The notes below the pieces were generated by a model. It saw nothing but the letters and a program-made list of their open reading frames with translations. It was not told the DNA's origin and did not search any database. Below are positions 1 through 8,353 of a DNA stretch of 64,000 bases, piece after piece. Numbering within the stretch: the stretch's first letter is position 1; every line of letters begins with the position of its first letter. The position numbers and the translations under genes were made by a program. Source of the stretch: Nonomuraea fuscirosea (GTDB lineage: Bacteria; Actinomycetota; Actinomycetes; Streptosporangiales; Streptosporangiaceae); NCBI RefSeq assembly GCF_003001935.1, contig NZ_PVNG01000024.1:124001-188000 (forward strand), written 5' to 3'.

Positions 1-2
1 GC

Positions 3-575
3 CCAGGGCTCGCGTACGCCCTGATCACCAGCTGCGTCGTGCTGGCCGCCGTGGACATCACACTCGTCTACCTGCCGGCCCTGGGCACCGAGCAGGGGCT
101 CACCGCCGGCACGATCGGCCTGCTGCTGACCGTCCGCGGCCTGGCCTCCATGGCCTCCCGGTTCTTCCTCGGCCGCCTGTCCCAGGCGGCCGGGCGGCGC
201 AGGCTCCTCGTCACCAGCACGGTCGCGGCGGCGGTGGCCATGCTGCTCACTCCCCTGCCGATGCCGCTGTGGCTGCTGCTGGGCGTCCTGCTCGTGCTGG
301 GCTTCGGGCTCGGCGTGGGGCAGCCGCTGACCATGTCGTGGCTGGCCGAGTCGGCGCCGCCCGGCCTGCGCGGGCGGGCGATGTCGCTGCGGCTGGTCGG
401 CAACCGCACCGGGCAGATCCTGCTGCCGGGGGCGGCGGGGCTGGTCGCGGCCGGGCTGGGGGCCGGAGGCGTCCTCATGGTCACGGCGCTCGGCCTCGGC
501 TGGGCCGGCGTGGCCGCGCGACGACTCCCCGCGGACGGCGGGAAACATGGCGGGAAACACGGCGGGAAACTCTGA
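3..575 (+). CDS. MFS transporter, C-terminal part (truncated by window start)
   Basis: The reading frame is open from the window edge, so this is the last 190 residues of a longer membrane transporter. Several hydrophobic helices alternate with short basic loops, and a loop of the type RFLGRLSQAAGRRR matches the conserved cytoplasmic loop of the major facilitator superfamily that separates adjacent helices. Substrate cannot be told. The last 12 residues are three near-identical Gly-Gly-Lys blocks encoded by a 12-bp tandem repeat running into the stop codon, which looks like a repeat expansion rather than a functional domain. The true start is outside the window. Confidence 0.8.
   Translation, partial: PGLAYALITSCVVLAAVDITLVYLPALGTEQGLTAGTIGLLLTVRGLASMASRFFLGRLSQAAGRRRLLVTSTVAAAVAMLLTPLPMPLWLLLGVLLVLGFGLGVGQPLTMSWLAESAPPGLRGRAMSLRLVGNRTGQILLPGAAGLVAAGLGAGGVLMVTALGLGWAGVAARRLPADGGKHGGKHGGKL
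537..572 (+). repeat. 12-bp tandem repeat, three copies, at the 3' end of the MFS gene
   Basis: Three consecutive copies of ggcgggaaac plus two variable bases end exactly at the TGA stop (573-575). The period is in frame and encodes a Gly-Gly-Lys-rich tail. Confidence 0.9.
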
Positions 576-634
576 GGACCGGTCGTACGTTGACGCGGTG
601 ACGGGAGATCGCCGGCCTTCTTCGGAGGCGCAGC

Positions 635-904
635 ATGGAAATCACCGGAATCATCTCCGGCCTCATCGTCGGCATCGTGATCGGCGTCCTGGGACGGCTC
701 GTCGTTCCCGGCCGGCAGCGCATCCCGATCTGGCTCACCATCGTGATCGGCGTGGTCGCCGCCCTGATCGGCACCGCGATCGCCGCCGGGCTGGGCGTGG
801 CCGACACGGGAGGCGTCGACTGGATCGAGCTGGTCATCCAGATAGCGCTCGCCGCGCTGGGGGTCTCGCTGACGGCGGGCATGTACGTCAAGCGCCGCGA
901 GTGA
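635..904 (+). CDS. GlsB/YeaQ/YmgE family stress-response membrane protein
   Basis: This 89-residue protein has three predicted membrane segments: residues about 4-25, 33-53 and 66-82. The glycine-rich first helix followed by GRLVVPGRQ is typical of the transglycosylase-associated GlsB/YeaQ/YmgE family, small inner-membrane proteins often induced by stress. No enzymatic residues are evident and the biochemical role of the family is unknown. The ATG at 635 is preceded by ttcggaggcgcagc, which supplies a GGAG ribosome site. It is monocistronic, with a convergent neighbour downstream. Confidence 0.82.
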   Translation: MEITGIISGLIVGIVIGVLGRLVVPGRQRIPIWLTIVIGVVAALIGTAIAAGLGVADTGGVDWIELVIQIALAALGVSLTAGMYVKRRE

Positions 905-1024
905 CCCCGGCCACGGGCGGCGCCCACCGGGCTGGGTGGGGCCGCCGCCCGTGATCGGTGCCGCGCGGTCAAGGGCGCGTGGCGGGCCGGTCAGGTGACG
1001 CGGACGTCGCCGGGCACCCCTCCG

Positions 1025-2083
1025 TCACCAGTCGCCGCCCTCTTCGTCCCCCTCGAAGAACTCCTCCACTACCTCCTCGACGACCTCACCGGCGACGAGC
1101 CCGCCGACCACTCCGGCCGCGCCGGCGGCGGCCACCATGCCGAGGCCGGGACCGCCGTGGTGGCCGTGGTGCCCGTGGCCGTGGTGCCCGTGGCCGTGGT
1201 GCCCGTGGTCGTGGTGCCCGTGGTCGTGGTGCCCGTGGTCGTGGTGCCCGTGGTCGTGGTGCCCGTGGTCGTGGTCGTGGTGACCGTGGTGGCCGTACGA
1301 GGAGCCGGGGTGGCCGTACTGGGAGAGGCCGTCGAGCCAGCGGCCGAGCTCGCCGGCCCAGTCCGTGCGCAGGGCGTCCTCGTGGCTGACGTGGAAGCGG
1401 CCGACGGCGTCGCTCGACGAGTAGCGCCCGCTGCGCTTGTCGGCCTCCAGGACGACGTCAAGACCGGCCGGGTTCGCCACGAAGGTCACCTCGACCTCGC
1501 CGACGACGCCCGCGTACTGCCCTGACGGGTAGAACTCGATCTCCTGGTAGAACGGCAGCTCCTGGTGCACCCCGTACAGCCGCCCCGCCTCCAGGTCGGC
1601 CGACTTGAAGGCGAAGCCGAGCCCGAGGAACGCCTCCAGGATGCGCAGCTGCGACGGCAGCGGCTCGACCGCCACCATGTCGAGGTCGCCCTTGTCGACG
1701 GCCTTGGCGATGGCCAGCTCGGTGCGCACGCCGACCGCCATGCCGGTGAGCGGCTGCCCGCCGATCTCGCTGATCGGCGCCTCCCACGGGACCGGCAGGC
1801 TGAAGCCGATCACGCGGTCCTCGCCCTTGCGCAGCGTGAAGGGGCCGGACACCTGGGCGCGGGAGAACTCGCCGAGCCCGGCCGCCTCGCCGTCGCCGTG
1901 CTCGATCTCGACCCTGGCCACCAGGCCGAGGGTGACGTGCTCGATCTCGGCGTCGAAGTCACCGCCCTTGAGCCGGACCTCGCCCTCCAGCGTGCCGCCC
2001 GGCTGGGTCCGCGGCGTGGACAGCACGGTGTCCACCGAGGGTGCGCCGACACCGAACGCGCCCAGCATCCTTTTGAAGACCAA
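1025..2083 (-). CDS. Spo0M-family sporulation-control protein with His-rich C-terminal tail
   Basis: A 352-residue protein. Residues 1 to about 240 form the arrestin-like Spo0M domain, with the family opening LVFKRMLGAFGVGAPSVDTV and the PGGTLEGEVRLKGG strand pair; Spo0M is a cytoplasmic protein that influences sporulation and morphology. Next come HHGHH/HHDHG repeats from a 15-bp tandem repeat, then a Gly/Ala-rich hydrophobic stretch and an acidic end. I choose the TTG at 2083-2081: it restores the conserved N-terminus, and GGGAG lies nine bases upstream (2093-2097), whereas ATG 2068 has no spaced ribosome site and lies inside the conserved block. The His tail could bind Ni or Zn, but that is inference. 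Monocistronic. Confidence 0.85.
   Translation of the reverse strand: MVFKRMLGAFGVGAPSVDTVLSTPRTQPGGTLEGEVRLKGGDFDAEIEHVTLGLVARVEIEHGDGEAAGLGEFSRAQVSGPFTLRKGEDRVIGFSLPVPWEAPISEIGGQPLTGMAVGVRTELAIAKAVDKGDLDMVAVEPLPSQLRILEAFLGLGFAFKSADLEAGRLYGVHQELPFYQEIEFYPSGQYAGVVGEVEVTFVANPAGLDVVLEADKRSGRYSSSDAVGRFHVSHEDALRTDWAGELGRWLDGLSQYGHPGSSYGHHGHHDHDHGHHDHGHHDHGHHDHGHHDHGHHGHGHHGHGHHGHHGGPGLGMVAAAGAAGVVGGLVAGEVVEEVVEEFFEGDEEGGDW
1171..1275 (-). repeat. 15-bp tandem repeat, seven copies, coding the His-rich tail
   Basis: Seven copies of gcccgtgg(t/c)cgtggt lie head to tail: two carry the c variant (1171-1200) and five the t variant (1201-1275). On the coding strand they give HGHHG or DHGHH pentads. The copies are almost identical at DNA level, so the array is probably recent and length-variable. 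Confidence 0.95.
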
Positions 2084-2139
2084 GGCTCTGTACTCCCTGT
2101 CGAAGATCGTTGTCTGCCGCCGCGTCAACGATCGGCATC

Positions 2140-2157
2140 GGGCCGGAGTTCCGGCCC
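2140..2157 (-). terminator. Candidate terminator hairpin after the glycosidase gene
   Basis: gggccgg-agtt-ccggccc is a perfect 7-bp stem with a 4-base loop, 11 bases past the stop of the minus-strand glycosidase gene. There is no T tract, as is usual for high-GC actinobacterial hairpins. Confidence 0.45.
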
Positions 2158-2168
2158 TCCCCGACAGG

Positions 2169-3554
2169 TCAGCGGCCGCTCCACTTGATCTCGTACGCCT
2201 TGAGCGCGAACTCCTTGCCGTCCACGGTCGTGCTGACCGCCTTGCCGGTCGTGTTGACCAGCAGCAGCTGCTCCGGCTGGGCCAGCACCCTGACCGCGGG
2301 GTCGGAGGAGTCCACGGACTCGATCCGCGCCCCGGCCGGGAACCACTTGGCGAAGCCGGTCATGAGCCGCCCGGTCGGCGTCAGCGCGCCGCCGCGCGGC
2401 TCCCACATGCAGCCCTGGCACGGGCCCTGCTTGGCCTGCGGGTTCCAGTAGAGCGCGGTGGCGGCGCCGCTGCGGGCGAACTCCATCATGGACGCCGCCT
2501 GCACGGCCAGCCGCTTGGGCTCGTCCCACTTGGTGCCGTCCTCGGGCACGAAGTACCACTCCGACCACCAGACCGGCAGGTCGTCGGTCTTCTCGCGCAG
2601 CCACTTGGTGACCGCGCTGAACTTGCTCAGCGCCCCGAACTCGTCGGGCAGCAGCTCGTGCGCGTCGGTGACCGAGGCGCCGTCGACCACGATGAAGTCG
2701 GCGCCCTTCTTGTGCTCGTACCAGTAGTCGAAGGCGTCGAGGACGTTCTGGTTGACCACGCCCCAGTCGCCGCGCAGCTCCGAGTCGCCGCCGTTGTTGC
2801 TGTCGAAGCCGATGTACGGGCCGCCGACCTGCGCGTCGGGACGGGCGGCCTTCACCGCGTCGTAGACCTTGTTGTACATCTGGGTGTAGCCCTTGTAGTC
2901 CGCGGGCTTGGCGTGGTCCTTCCAGAAGCCCTTGAACTCGTTCCACACCATGAAGTACTTGACGTCCTTGTACCGGGTGGCGACCGCGGCCGAGAGCTTG
3001 GCGAAGTCGTCGAAGTGCTCGGGGTAGGGGGCGTCCTCCAGGTGCTCGCCCCAGGCCGACTCCTCCGTGGGACCTTCAGGGCCGCCCTTCATCCAGTCGG
3101 GCGCGCAGCAGAGCGTGATGACCGGGGTGGCCCGCGACTGCCGCATGACACCGATCCGGCTGTCGAGGTCCTCCCAGTAGTACTGACCGGGATACGGCTC
3201 GGGGTTGAGCGCGCCGAAGCCCATGATGTGCTGGTTCTGCAGCATCGGCGTATCGGCGAGGGCGCCCGCGACGGCCTGCTCGAACTCACGCGTGACGTTG
3301 TTGGCGCTGGTGCCCGTGTGGGTGAAGCCCCAGCGGGGCCAGCCCTCCTCCACCGACGGCGCCTTGGCCGCCGGGCTCGCGCTCTCCGTCTCGGGCGCGT
3401 CGGCGCTCTCCGTCGCCGGCGGCGGGGCCCCCTGCTCCGCCTGACCTGTCGCGCCGCAGCTCGCCATGACGACGGCCAGGGCGCTCGCCCCGGCCGCACA
3501 GGCGGTGGCCCTGCCAAACCGCCGCCACCACGATCCCCCGGTTGTCCGTGCCAC
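2169..3554 (-). CDS. Secreted lipoprotein glycoside hydrolase (clan GH-A-like)
   Basis: A 461-residue exported protein. An Arg-rich start, hydrophobic stretch and lipobox VMASC at Cys33 indicate a lipoprotein; residues 38-68 are an Ala/Pro/Ser/Glu linker. The rest looks like a TIM-barrel glycosidase: WNE (Glu206) fits the acid/base at the end of strand 4 and WWSEW (Glu332) the nucleophile on strand 7, as in clan GH-A families such as GH39. A small beta region near the end (from about 410) fits a C-terminal beta domain. The substrate, probably a plant or microbial polysaccharide, is not determined. GTG 3554 is chosen because AGGTGAG sits six bases upstream and the signal peptide starts there. 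The open frame extending further upstream overlaps the esterase gene and is not coding. Confidence 0.75.
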   Translation of the reverse strand: MARTTGGSWWRRFGRATACAAGASALAVVMASCGATGQAEQGAPPPATESADAPETESASPAAKAPSVEEGWPRWGFTHTGTSANNVTREFEQAVAGALADTPMLQNQHIMGFGALNPEPYPGQYYWEDLDSRIGVMRQSRATPVITLCCAPDWMKGGPEGPTEESAWGEHLEDAPYPEHFDDFAKLSAAVATRYKDVKYFMVWNEFKGFWKDHAKPADYKGYTQMYNKVYDAVKAARPDAQVGGPYIGFDSNNGGDSELRGDWGVVNQNVLDAFDYWYEHKKGADFIVVDGASVTDAHELLPDEFGALSKFSAVTKWLREKTDDLPVWWSEWYFVPEDGTKWDEPKRLAVQAASMMEFARSGAATALYWNPQAKQGPCQGCMWEPRGGALTPTGRLMTGFAKWFPAGARIESVDSSDPAVRVLAQPEQLLLVNTTGKAVSTTVDGKEFALKAYEIKWSGR

Positions 3555-3673
3555 CCGATTCTCACCTGATCCCAACGCTGAACATGCCGCTCGTAGCGTT
3601 CCATGGCGGGACCGACAGGGGCACATCGGGGGGAAAGACTCACAGCTAATCGTTATGTACGGGCGGTTGCGGA

Positions 3674-4849
3674 TCAGCGGAACAAGGCGTCCGGGACGGC
3701 GTCGGCGAGCGCCTGGTAACCGGCGGGGTTCAGGTGCAGGTGGTCGCCCCCGTCGTACGCCGCGGCGAGCCGTTCGTGACGGGCCGGGTCGCGGACCGCG
3801 CGGTCGAAGTCGATCACCGCGTCGAAGCGCCCCGACGTGCGGATCCACGCGTTGACCGTCTGACGGGCCGCCTCCCGGTGGCCGAGCGGGTCGTCGTAGG
3901 GGTCGTGGCCGCCGAAGGGCGTGAGCGTGGCCCCGTAGACCAGCAGGCCGCACGCGTGGGTGCGCAGGACGATCTGGTCGAAGGCGGCGATCAGGTCTGC
4001 GGCCGTCCCGGCCTGGGCGGCGGCGGTGGGTTCCGCGGTGCCGAGGTCGTTGACGCCCTCGAAGACCACCAGGCGGCGGGCCCCGCTCTGGGCCAGCACG
4101 TCCCGGTCCAGGCGGGCCAGGGCGCTGGGGCCGAGGCCGTCGTCGAGCACGCGGTTGCCGCCCGCCGCCTGGTTCGCCACGGCCACGTCCGGCCCGAGGC
4201 GGGCGGAGAGCCGGTCGGGCCAGCGGTCGTCGCCGTTGGTGGTGGAGCCTCTGCCGTCGGTCAGCGAGTCGCCGAGCAGGACGACCGTGGCCGTGCCTGG
4301 GCCGGCCCACGCCTCGACGCCGCTGATCAGGTACCAGTGGTCGACGGCGGTGGCGGCGGGCAGGAAGGCGGCGTCCACGTGGTCGCCGGTGGCCAGGTGG
4401 GAGGTGGTGCGCGACCCGGGGTGGGAGGTCAGGGCCGAGGAGCGCTGACCCTCTGACAGGTGGACGGTGACGGTGAGGACGGATCCCGGCGCCAGGTCGG
4501 CCGCCACCGGGTCGGAGACGACGTGCGCGCCCATCGGGACGACGGCGGACGCGCGGCCGGAGAAGGTGACCGGGCGGGAGGAGCCCGGCCGGATGCCGTT
4601 CACGCCCGACGCCCCGTCCAGGGGCAGCGCCACCGCCACGCGGGTGAGGGGCAGGGGCGCACCGCCGAAGGCGTTGGACAGGCGCAGCCGGAAGCGCGGG
4701 CCGCCCGCCGACACCCGTACGGTCTGGCGCAGGGTCGTGTCCGCCAGGACCAGGTCCTCCTTGGCGTACGGCGGGGGCGGCATGTTGCCGGGCTCGGTGA
4801 GCTGCGGCATCGCCGTCCAGGTCGTCACCCAGTGCCCGTTCGAGGTCAT
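3674..4849 (-). CDS. SGNH/GDSL-family esterase
   Basis: A 391-residue protein. Residues about 1-170 form a beta-rich region (TLRQTVRVSAGG, RLRLSNAFG) typical of two-domain actinobacterial GDSL esterases. The hydrolase domain begins with VVLLGDSLTDG (nucleophile Ser195), followed by the oxyanion Gly in NQAAGGN, the GVNDLG block III (Asn267) and DHLHLN near the end carrying the Asp/His pair. It probably deacylates a polysaccharide or small ester. There is no signal peptide. ATG 4849 has GGAGGAG nine bases upstream; the upstream ATG at 4867 would overlap that site. It lies 119 bp upstream of the glycosidase gene on the same strand, so shared expression is possible. Confidence 0.85.
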   Translation of the reverse strand: MTSNGHWVTTWTAMPQLTEPGNMPPPPYAKEDLVLADTTLRQTVRVSAGGPRFRLRLSNAFGGAPLPLTRVAVALPLDGASGVNGIRPGSSRPVTFSGRASAVVPMGAHVVSDPVAADLAPGSVLTVTVHLSEGQRSSALTSHPGSRTTSHLATGDHVDAAFLPAATAVDHWYLISGVEAWAGPGTATVVLLGDSLTDGRGSTTNGDDRWPDRLSARLGPDVAVANQAAGGNRVLDDGLGPSALARLDRDVLAQSGARRLVVFEGVNDLGTAEPTAAAQAGTAADLIAAFDQIVLRTHACGLLVYGATLTPFGGHDPYDDPLGHREAARQTVNAWIRTSGRFDAVIDFDRAVRDPARHERLAAAYDGGDHLHLNPAGYQALADAVPDALFR

Positions 4850-4954
4850 GTGCGGCGGCTCCTCCATCGGTTTCCGGCACGATACCGAACGGGTGCCGTT
4901 CGCTTTTTACCCGTGCTTGTCGATCAAGTCACAGGTTCGGCGGCGCACCCCGCC

Positions 4955-4960
4955 TAGGGT
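4955..4960 (+). promoter_or_regulatory. -10 box TAGGGT of a probable leaderless TetR transcript
   Basis: TAGGGT fits actinobacterial TANNNT; seven bases separate it from the ATG, putting the transcription start at or next to the A. No clear -35 element. Confidence 0.4.
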
Positions 4961-4967
4961 CGCGTCC

Positions 4968-5615
4968 ATGGACTCTCCTCCAGAAGGCGGTGAGCGGCAG
5001 CTGATCCTGCGGGTGGCCACCAGGCTCTACTCCGCGCTCGGCTATGACAACACCTCCGTCGAGCAGATCGCCGACGCCGCCGGAGTGGACCCGGCGGACG
5101 TCAACGCGTGCTTCGCCGGCAAGCAGCAGCTCTATCTGGAGGTCATGGAGCAGGTCCGCGAACTGGTCACGACCACCCTCCAGGCGCGGACGGACGAACT
5201 GGCGGCCGCGCCGCCCGAGGGCCGGGGACAGGCGTTGCACCGGTTCATCGACGCCTACATCGACATGTGCGTGGCCCATCCCGAGGTTCCGGCGCTGTGG
5301 ATGCACCGCTGGCTGTCGGACGCCAGCGACATCTCCGAGGTGGAGACGAGGGACGCCCAGCCGCTGACGCGGTTCATCGTGAACAGCGTGACCCGGCTGG
5401 CCGAGCCGGTGCGGGCGGATCCGCTGCACCTCACGTACACGATGATCTGGTGTGTGCACGGCTTCGTGCTCAGCGGGGTGCTCGACGGCCGCGGGATCAG
5501 GATCGGCATCGACGATTCCGCCCAGCTGGGACGCTTCCGCGCGCACATGCACCAGCTCTTCGGCCGGGCGCTCGGCCTGCCCCCGCTCTCCGGCGAGGTC
5601 TCCGGGGCCACATGA
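4968..5615 (+). CDS. TetR/AcrR family transcriptional regulator
   Basis: A 215-residue DNA-binding regulator. Residues about 10-56 are the TetR helix-turn-helix, with LGYDNTSVEQIADAAGVDPADV and CFAGKQQLYLEVM; the ligand-binding part follows. Effector and targets are unknown. It is divergent from the SGNH esterase gene, 118 bp apart, the usual place for a regulator of a neighbour. The ATG at 4968 has no Shine-Dalgarno sequence but sits seven bases after TAGGGT (4955-4960), consistent with a leaderless transcript. The open frame further upstream lacks the family's conserved sequence. Confidence 0.87.
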   Translation: MDSPPEGGERQLILRVATRLYSALGYDNTSVEQIADAAGVDPADVNACFAGKQQLYLEVMEQVRELVTTTLQARTDELAAAPPEGRGQALHRFIDAYIDMCVAHPEVPALWMHRWLSDASDISEVETRDAQPLTRFIVNSVTRLAEPVRADPLHLTYTMIWCVHGFVLSGVLDGRGIRIGIDDSAQLGRFRAHMHQLFGRALGLPPLSGEVSGAT

Positions 5616-5709
5616 TCGGCCGTATATGCCTTATGCGTGTATTCTGCCCGTATGGGGGGTTTGAGGGGACCGTCCGGCGCCTGCCGCGTGAGCGGGGACT
5701 GGTGAGACG

Positions 5710-7824
5710 GTGCCGGCGAGCGAGGTTGCGGCCCACGGCGCGGCGAACGACTCGTCCCGCCTCGACGAGCTGCTGATCGGCTCCGTCACCGGCACCGGCG
5801 CCCACGTCGGCGCCGTCTACGTCCTCGACAGGAGCGGCAAGCTGCTGCGCATGGTCACCGAGGTCGGCCTGCCCAGCCCGATCGCGCGGTCGTTCGCCCG
5901 GATCAGGATGACCGAGGCGATGCCGATCTCCGTCGCGGTCCGCGAGCAGCGCTTCATCTGGATCACCGGCCGCGAGCACCTGGCCCGCGAGTTCCCCGGT
6001 GTGGCGCTGTCGCTTCCGTACCAGTTCGCGGCGGCCCTGGCCCCGGTCTGCGCCGGTGACACCGTCGTCGGCGGGTTCTTCCTGCTCTGGCCGGCCGGCC
6101 GGGTCACCGAGCTCGATCCCGGCCAGATCGCCGTCATCAGCGACACCTGCGCCCGGCTCGGCGAGCTGATCAAGCGGGCGGCGGAACGCGGCCGGCCCAT
6201 CACCGCCGGGTCCCAGCCGCGGGTCCTCGGGCCGCGCCCCGCCCTGGAGGCGGATCCGAGGGCCGACCTGGTGGCGCTGGAGCTGGTCAACCGGCTGCCC
6301 GAGGGGTTCTGCGGGCTGGACGTGGACGGCTGCGTGACCCTGATCAGCGCGCAGGCCTCCGACCTGCTCGACCTGCGCCCGTCCGACGTGGTCGGCAAAC
6401 GGCTGTGGGAGGTGCTGCCGTGGCTGGGCGATCCCGCGTACGAGGACCGCTACCGCGCCGCGGTCGTGGGCCGCCGGACCACCCGCTTCGTCGCCCGCGA
6501 CCCGGAAGGTCGGCGGCTGACGTTCGAGCTGTGTCCCGGGCTGTCCGGCCTCACCGTACGCATCACTCCGGCCCCGGTGCCGGGCGGCTCCGAGCTCGAA
6601 CCCGCGGAGGGCGTGCCCCCGCCCCGGATGATCGCCGTGCACGACATCCTGCGGCTGGCCACCTCCCTCGCCCGGGCGATGACCGCCCAGGAGGTGATCG
6701 ACCAGGTCGCCGACCACATCATGCCCGTCTACGACATCCAGGCCCTGGCCATCCTCACCGGCAAGGGCGGACGGCTGCGGGTGGTCGCCTCGCGCGGTTA
6801 CAGCCGGCGCGCGGTCGAGGAGTTCGACGAGCGCCGCGCGATCCCGCCGGCCCAGGGGGACGCGCAGACGCCGGCGTTCTTCCGCAGCTGGGAGGAGCTG
6901 CGCGAGACCTACCCCGACGCCGTCCGCTCCGACGACATGAGCGCGTGGGCGTTCCTGCCGCTGATCACGTCGAGCCGGCCCATCGGCACGTGCGTCCTGG
7001 CCTACGACCGGCCGCACGAGTTCAGCATCGACGAGCGGGCCTCGCTCACCGCCCTCGCCGGGCTGATCGCCCAGGCGTTCGAACGGGCCCGCCTCTACGA
7101 CGTCAAGCACCAGCTCGCGCAGTGCCTGCAGTCGAGCCTGCTGCCGCGCACGCTGCCCCGCCTGCCCGGCCTGGACGTGGCGGCCAGGTACGTGCCCGCC
7201 ACCCCCGGCATGGACATCGGCGGCGACTTCTACGACCTGATCCGCCTCAGCGACACCAAGGTCGCCGCCGTCATCGGCGACGTGCAGGGCCACGACGTGA
7301 CCGCGGCGGCCCTCATGGGACAGGTGCGCACCGCCGTCCGCGCCCACGCGACCGCCGGCGCCAGCCCCGGCGAGGTGCTCGCGCACACCAACAGGCTGCT
7401 CACCGAGCTGGCCCCCGACCGCTTCACCAGCTGCCTGTACGTCGCCTTCGACCTGGACCGGCACACGGCGTGCCTGGCCAGCGCGGGCCACCCGCCACCC
7501 GTGCTGGGCCGTCCCGGCGTCCCCGGGCAGGTCGTCGAGACCTCGCCCGGGCTGCTGCTCGGCATCGACCCGGACGCCGAGTACGTCACCGCGGACGTGC
7601 CGCTGCCGCCGGACTCCGTCATGATCCTCTACACCGACGGGCTCATCGAGGAGCCCGGCCTCGACCTGGGCGACTGCATCGCCGCCCTGGCCGCCGGCTT
7701 CACGCCGTCGCCGCGCCGCCCGCTGCACGCGCTGGCCGACTCGCTCATCGCGCAGGCCGGGGTAGAGCGGCGCACGGACGACATCGCGCTGCTGCTCGTC
7801 CGGGACGACCTCGCGCGGGGGTGA
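5710..7824 (+). CDS. GAF-PAS-GAF-SpoIIE protein phosphatase
   Basis: A 704-residue PPM-type serine phosphatase of the RsbU/SpoIIE class, which dephosphorylates anti-anti-sigma proteins in partner-switching cascades. Order: GAF-like sensor (about 10-160), PAS (about 185-285, FCGLDVDGCVTLISAQASDLL), a second GAF (about 310-465), then the phosphatase from about 475, with PGMDIGGDFYDL and IGDVQGHD carrying the metal-binding aspartates and ILYTDGLIEE near the end. No membrane segment, so a cytoplasmic sensor. Start GTG 5710 follows ggtgag. Its partners are not adjacent; the HATPase protein at 45.6 kb is a formal candidate only. Its last 12 codons are duplicated past the stop. Confidence 0.88.
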   Translation: MPASEVAAHGAANDSSRLDELLIGSVTGTGAHVGAVYVLDRSGKLLRMVTEVGLPSPIARSFARIRMTEAMPISVAVREQRFIWITGREHLAREFPGVALSLPYQFAAALAPVCAGDTVVGGFFLLWPAGRVTELDPGQIAVISDTCARLGELIKRAAERGRPITAGSQPRVLGPRPALEADPRADLVALELVNRLPEGFCGLDVDGCVTLISAQASDLLDLRPSDVVGKRLWEVLPWLGDPAYEDRYRAAVVGRRTTRFVARDPEGRRLTFELCPGLSGLTVRITPAPVPGGSELEPAEGVPPPRMIAVHDILRLATSLARAMTAQEVIDQVADHIMPVYDIQALAILTGKGGRLRVVASRGYSRRAVEEFDERRAIPPAQGDAQTPAFFRSWEELRETYPDAVRSDDMSAWAFLPLITSSRPIGTCVLAYDRPHEFSIDERASLTALAGLIAQAFERARLYDVKHQLAQCLQSSLLPRTLPRLPGLDVAARYVPATPGMDIGGDFYDLIRLSDTKVAAVIGDVQGHDVTAAALMGQVRTAVRAHATAGASPGEVLAHTNRLLTELAPDRFTSCLYVAFDLDRHTACLASAGHPPPVLGRPGVPGQVVETSPGLLLGIDPDAEYVTADVPLPPDSVMILYTDGLIEEPGLDLGDCIAALAAGFTPSPRRPLHALADSLIAQAGVERRTDDIALLLVRDDLARG

Positions 7825-7872
7825 CCACCGTACGGGCGGGACGACCTCGCGCGGAGGTGACTACCGCACGGG
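7801..7872 (+). repeat. 36-bp direct duplication across the phosphatase stop codon
   Basis: Positions 7801-7836 and 7837-7872 match at 33 of 36 bases. Each copy carries a TGA in the same register, so the phosphatase 3' end was duplicated; the second copy also overlaps the 3' end of the convergent gene. Confidence 0.92.
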
Positions 7873-8220
7873 CGAGAGACGGAGCACCGCCTTGCTGCCC
7901 GACAGCGACAGGATGCGCACGCCGATGCCGTTGACCGAGCCGGTGGAGCCGCGGCCGAGCACCGCCTGCGACGACACGTACGCCCCCGTGCCGCGCACCT
8001 TGACCGTGCTGGAGTTGAACGCGATGGCCAGCCTGGTGATGCCGAAGCGGGAGCTGACCCGGAACGAGACGCTCTTGGTGAGGGTGAGCTTGCACTTGCC
8101 GTCGTAGCAGGCCCGGAGGTTCGGCTTGGCGGTCGCGGTGGTGGCGGTCGCGTGGGCGGCGACCGGGGTGAGGGCGAGGGACGCGGCCACGGCGAGCGCG
8201 GTGGTGATCTTGGCGAGCAT
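7861..8220 (-). CDS. Small secreted protein of unknown function
   Basis: 119 residues. MLAKITTALAVAASLALTP and AHA form a classical signal peptide with probable cleavage near residue 24. The mature part is beta-rich and has two cysteines close together (ACYDGKC), able to form a disulfide. I do not recognise the family. A ribosome site aaggagg lies just upstream of ATG 8220. It is convergent with the phosphatase gene, and its last codons lie in the duplicated 36-bp sequence, so its C-terminus may be recently altered. Confidence 0.7.
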   Translation of the reverse strand: MLAKITTALAVAASLALTPVAAHATATTATAKPNLRACYDGKCKLTLTKSVSFRVSSRFGITRLAIAFNSSTVKVRGTGAYVSSQAVLGRGSTGSVNGIGVRILSLSGSKAVLRLSPVR

Positions 8221-8341
8221 GATCCTCCTTGCTATCCGGAAATGTCATGAGGTTTTACGGAAATCGAACCCTGGTCAATGGTGCGGCGATCCCTCCGGGA
8301 CCGGTCCCGGCGAAACCCAGCGTGATCGATCTCTCACTCGT

Positions 8342-8347
8342 TAGCCT
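8342..8347 (+). promoter_or_regulatory. -10 box TAGCCT of a probable leaderless kinase transcript
   Basis: TAGCCT is followed by exactly six bases and the GTG start at 8354, with no ribosome-binding site between. Confidence 0.4.
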
Positions 8348-8353
8348 CTTTTC

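Noticed and set aside
1605-3569. 654-residue plus-strand ORF opposite Spo0M and the glycosidase
   Set aside because: Arg/Val-rich shadow of the minus-strand genes with no domain.
3555-4880. Frame extension of the glycosidase into a 903-residue ORF
   Set aside because: This part has no family similarity, lies antisense-frame-shifted over the esterase gene, and the signal peptide and ribosome site begin at 3554.
5497-7728. 743-residue minus-strand ORF opposite the phosphatase
   Set aside because: Composition is the mirror of a third-position-GC gene; both strands cannot code and the phosphatase motifs are clear.
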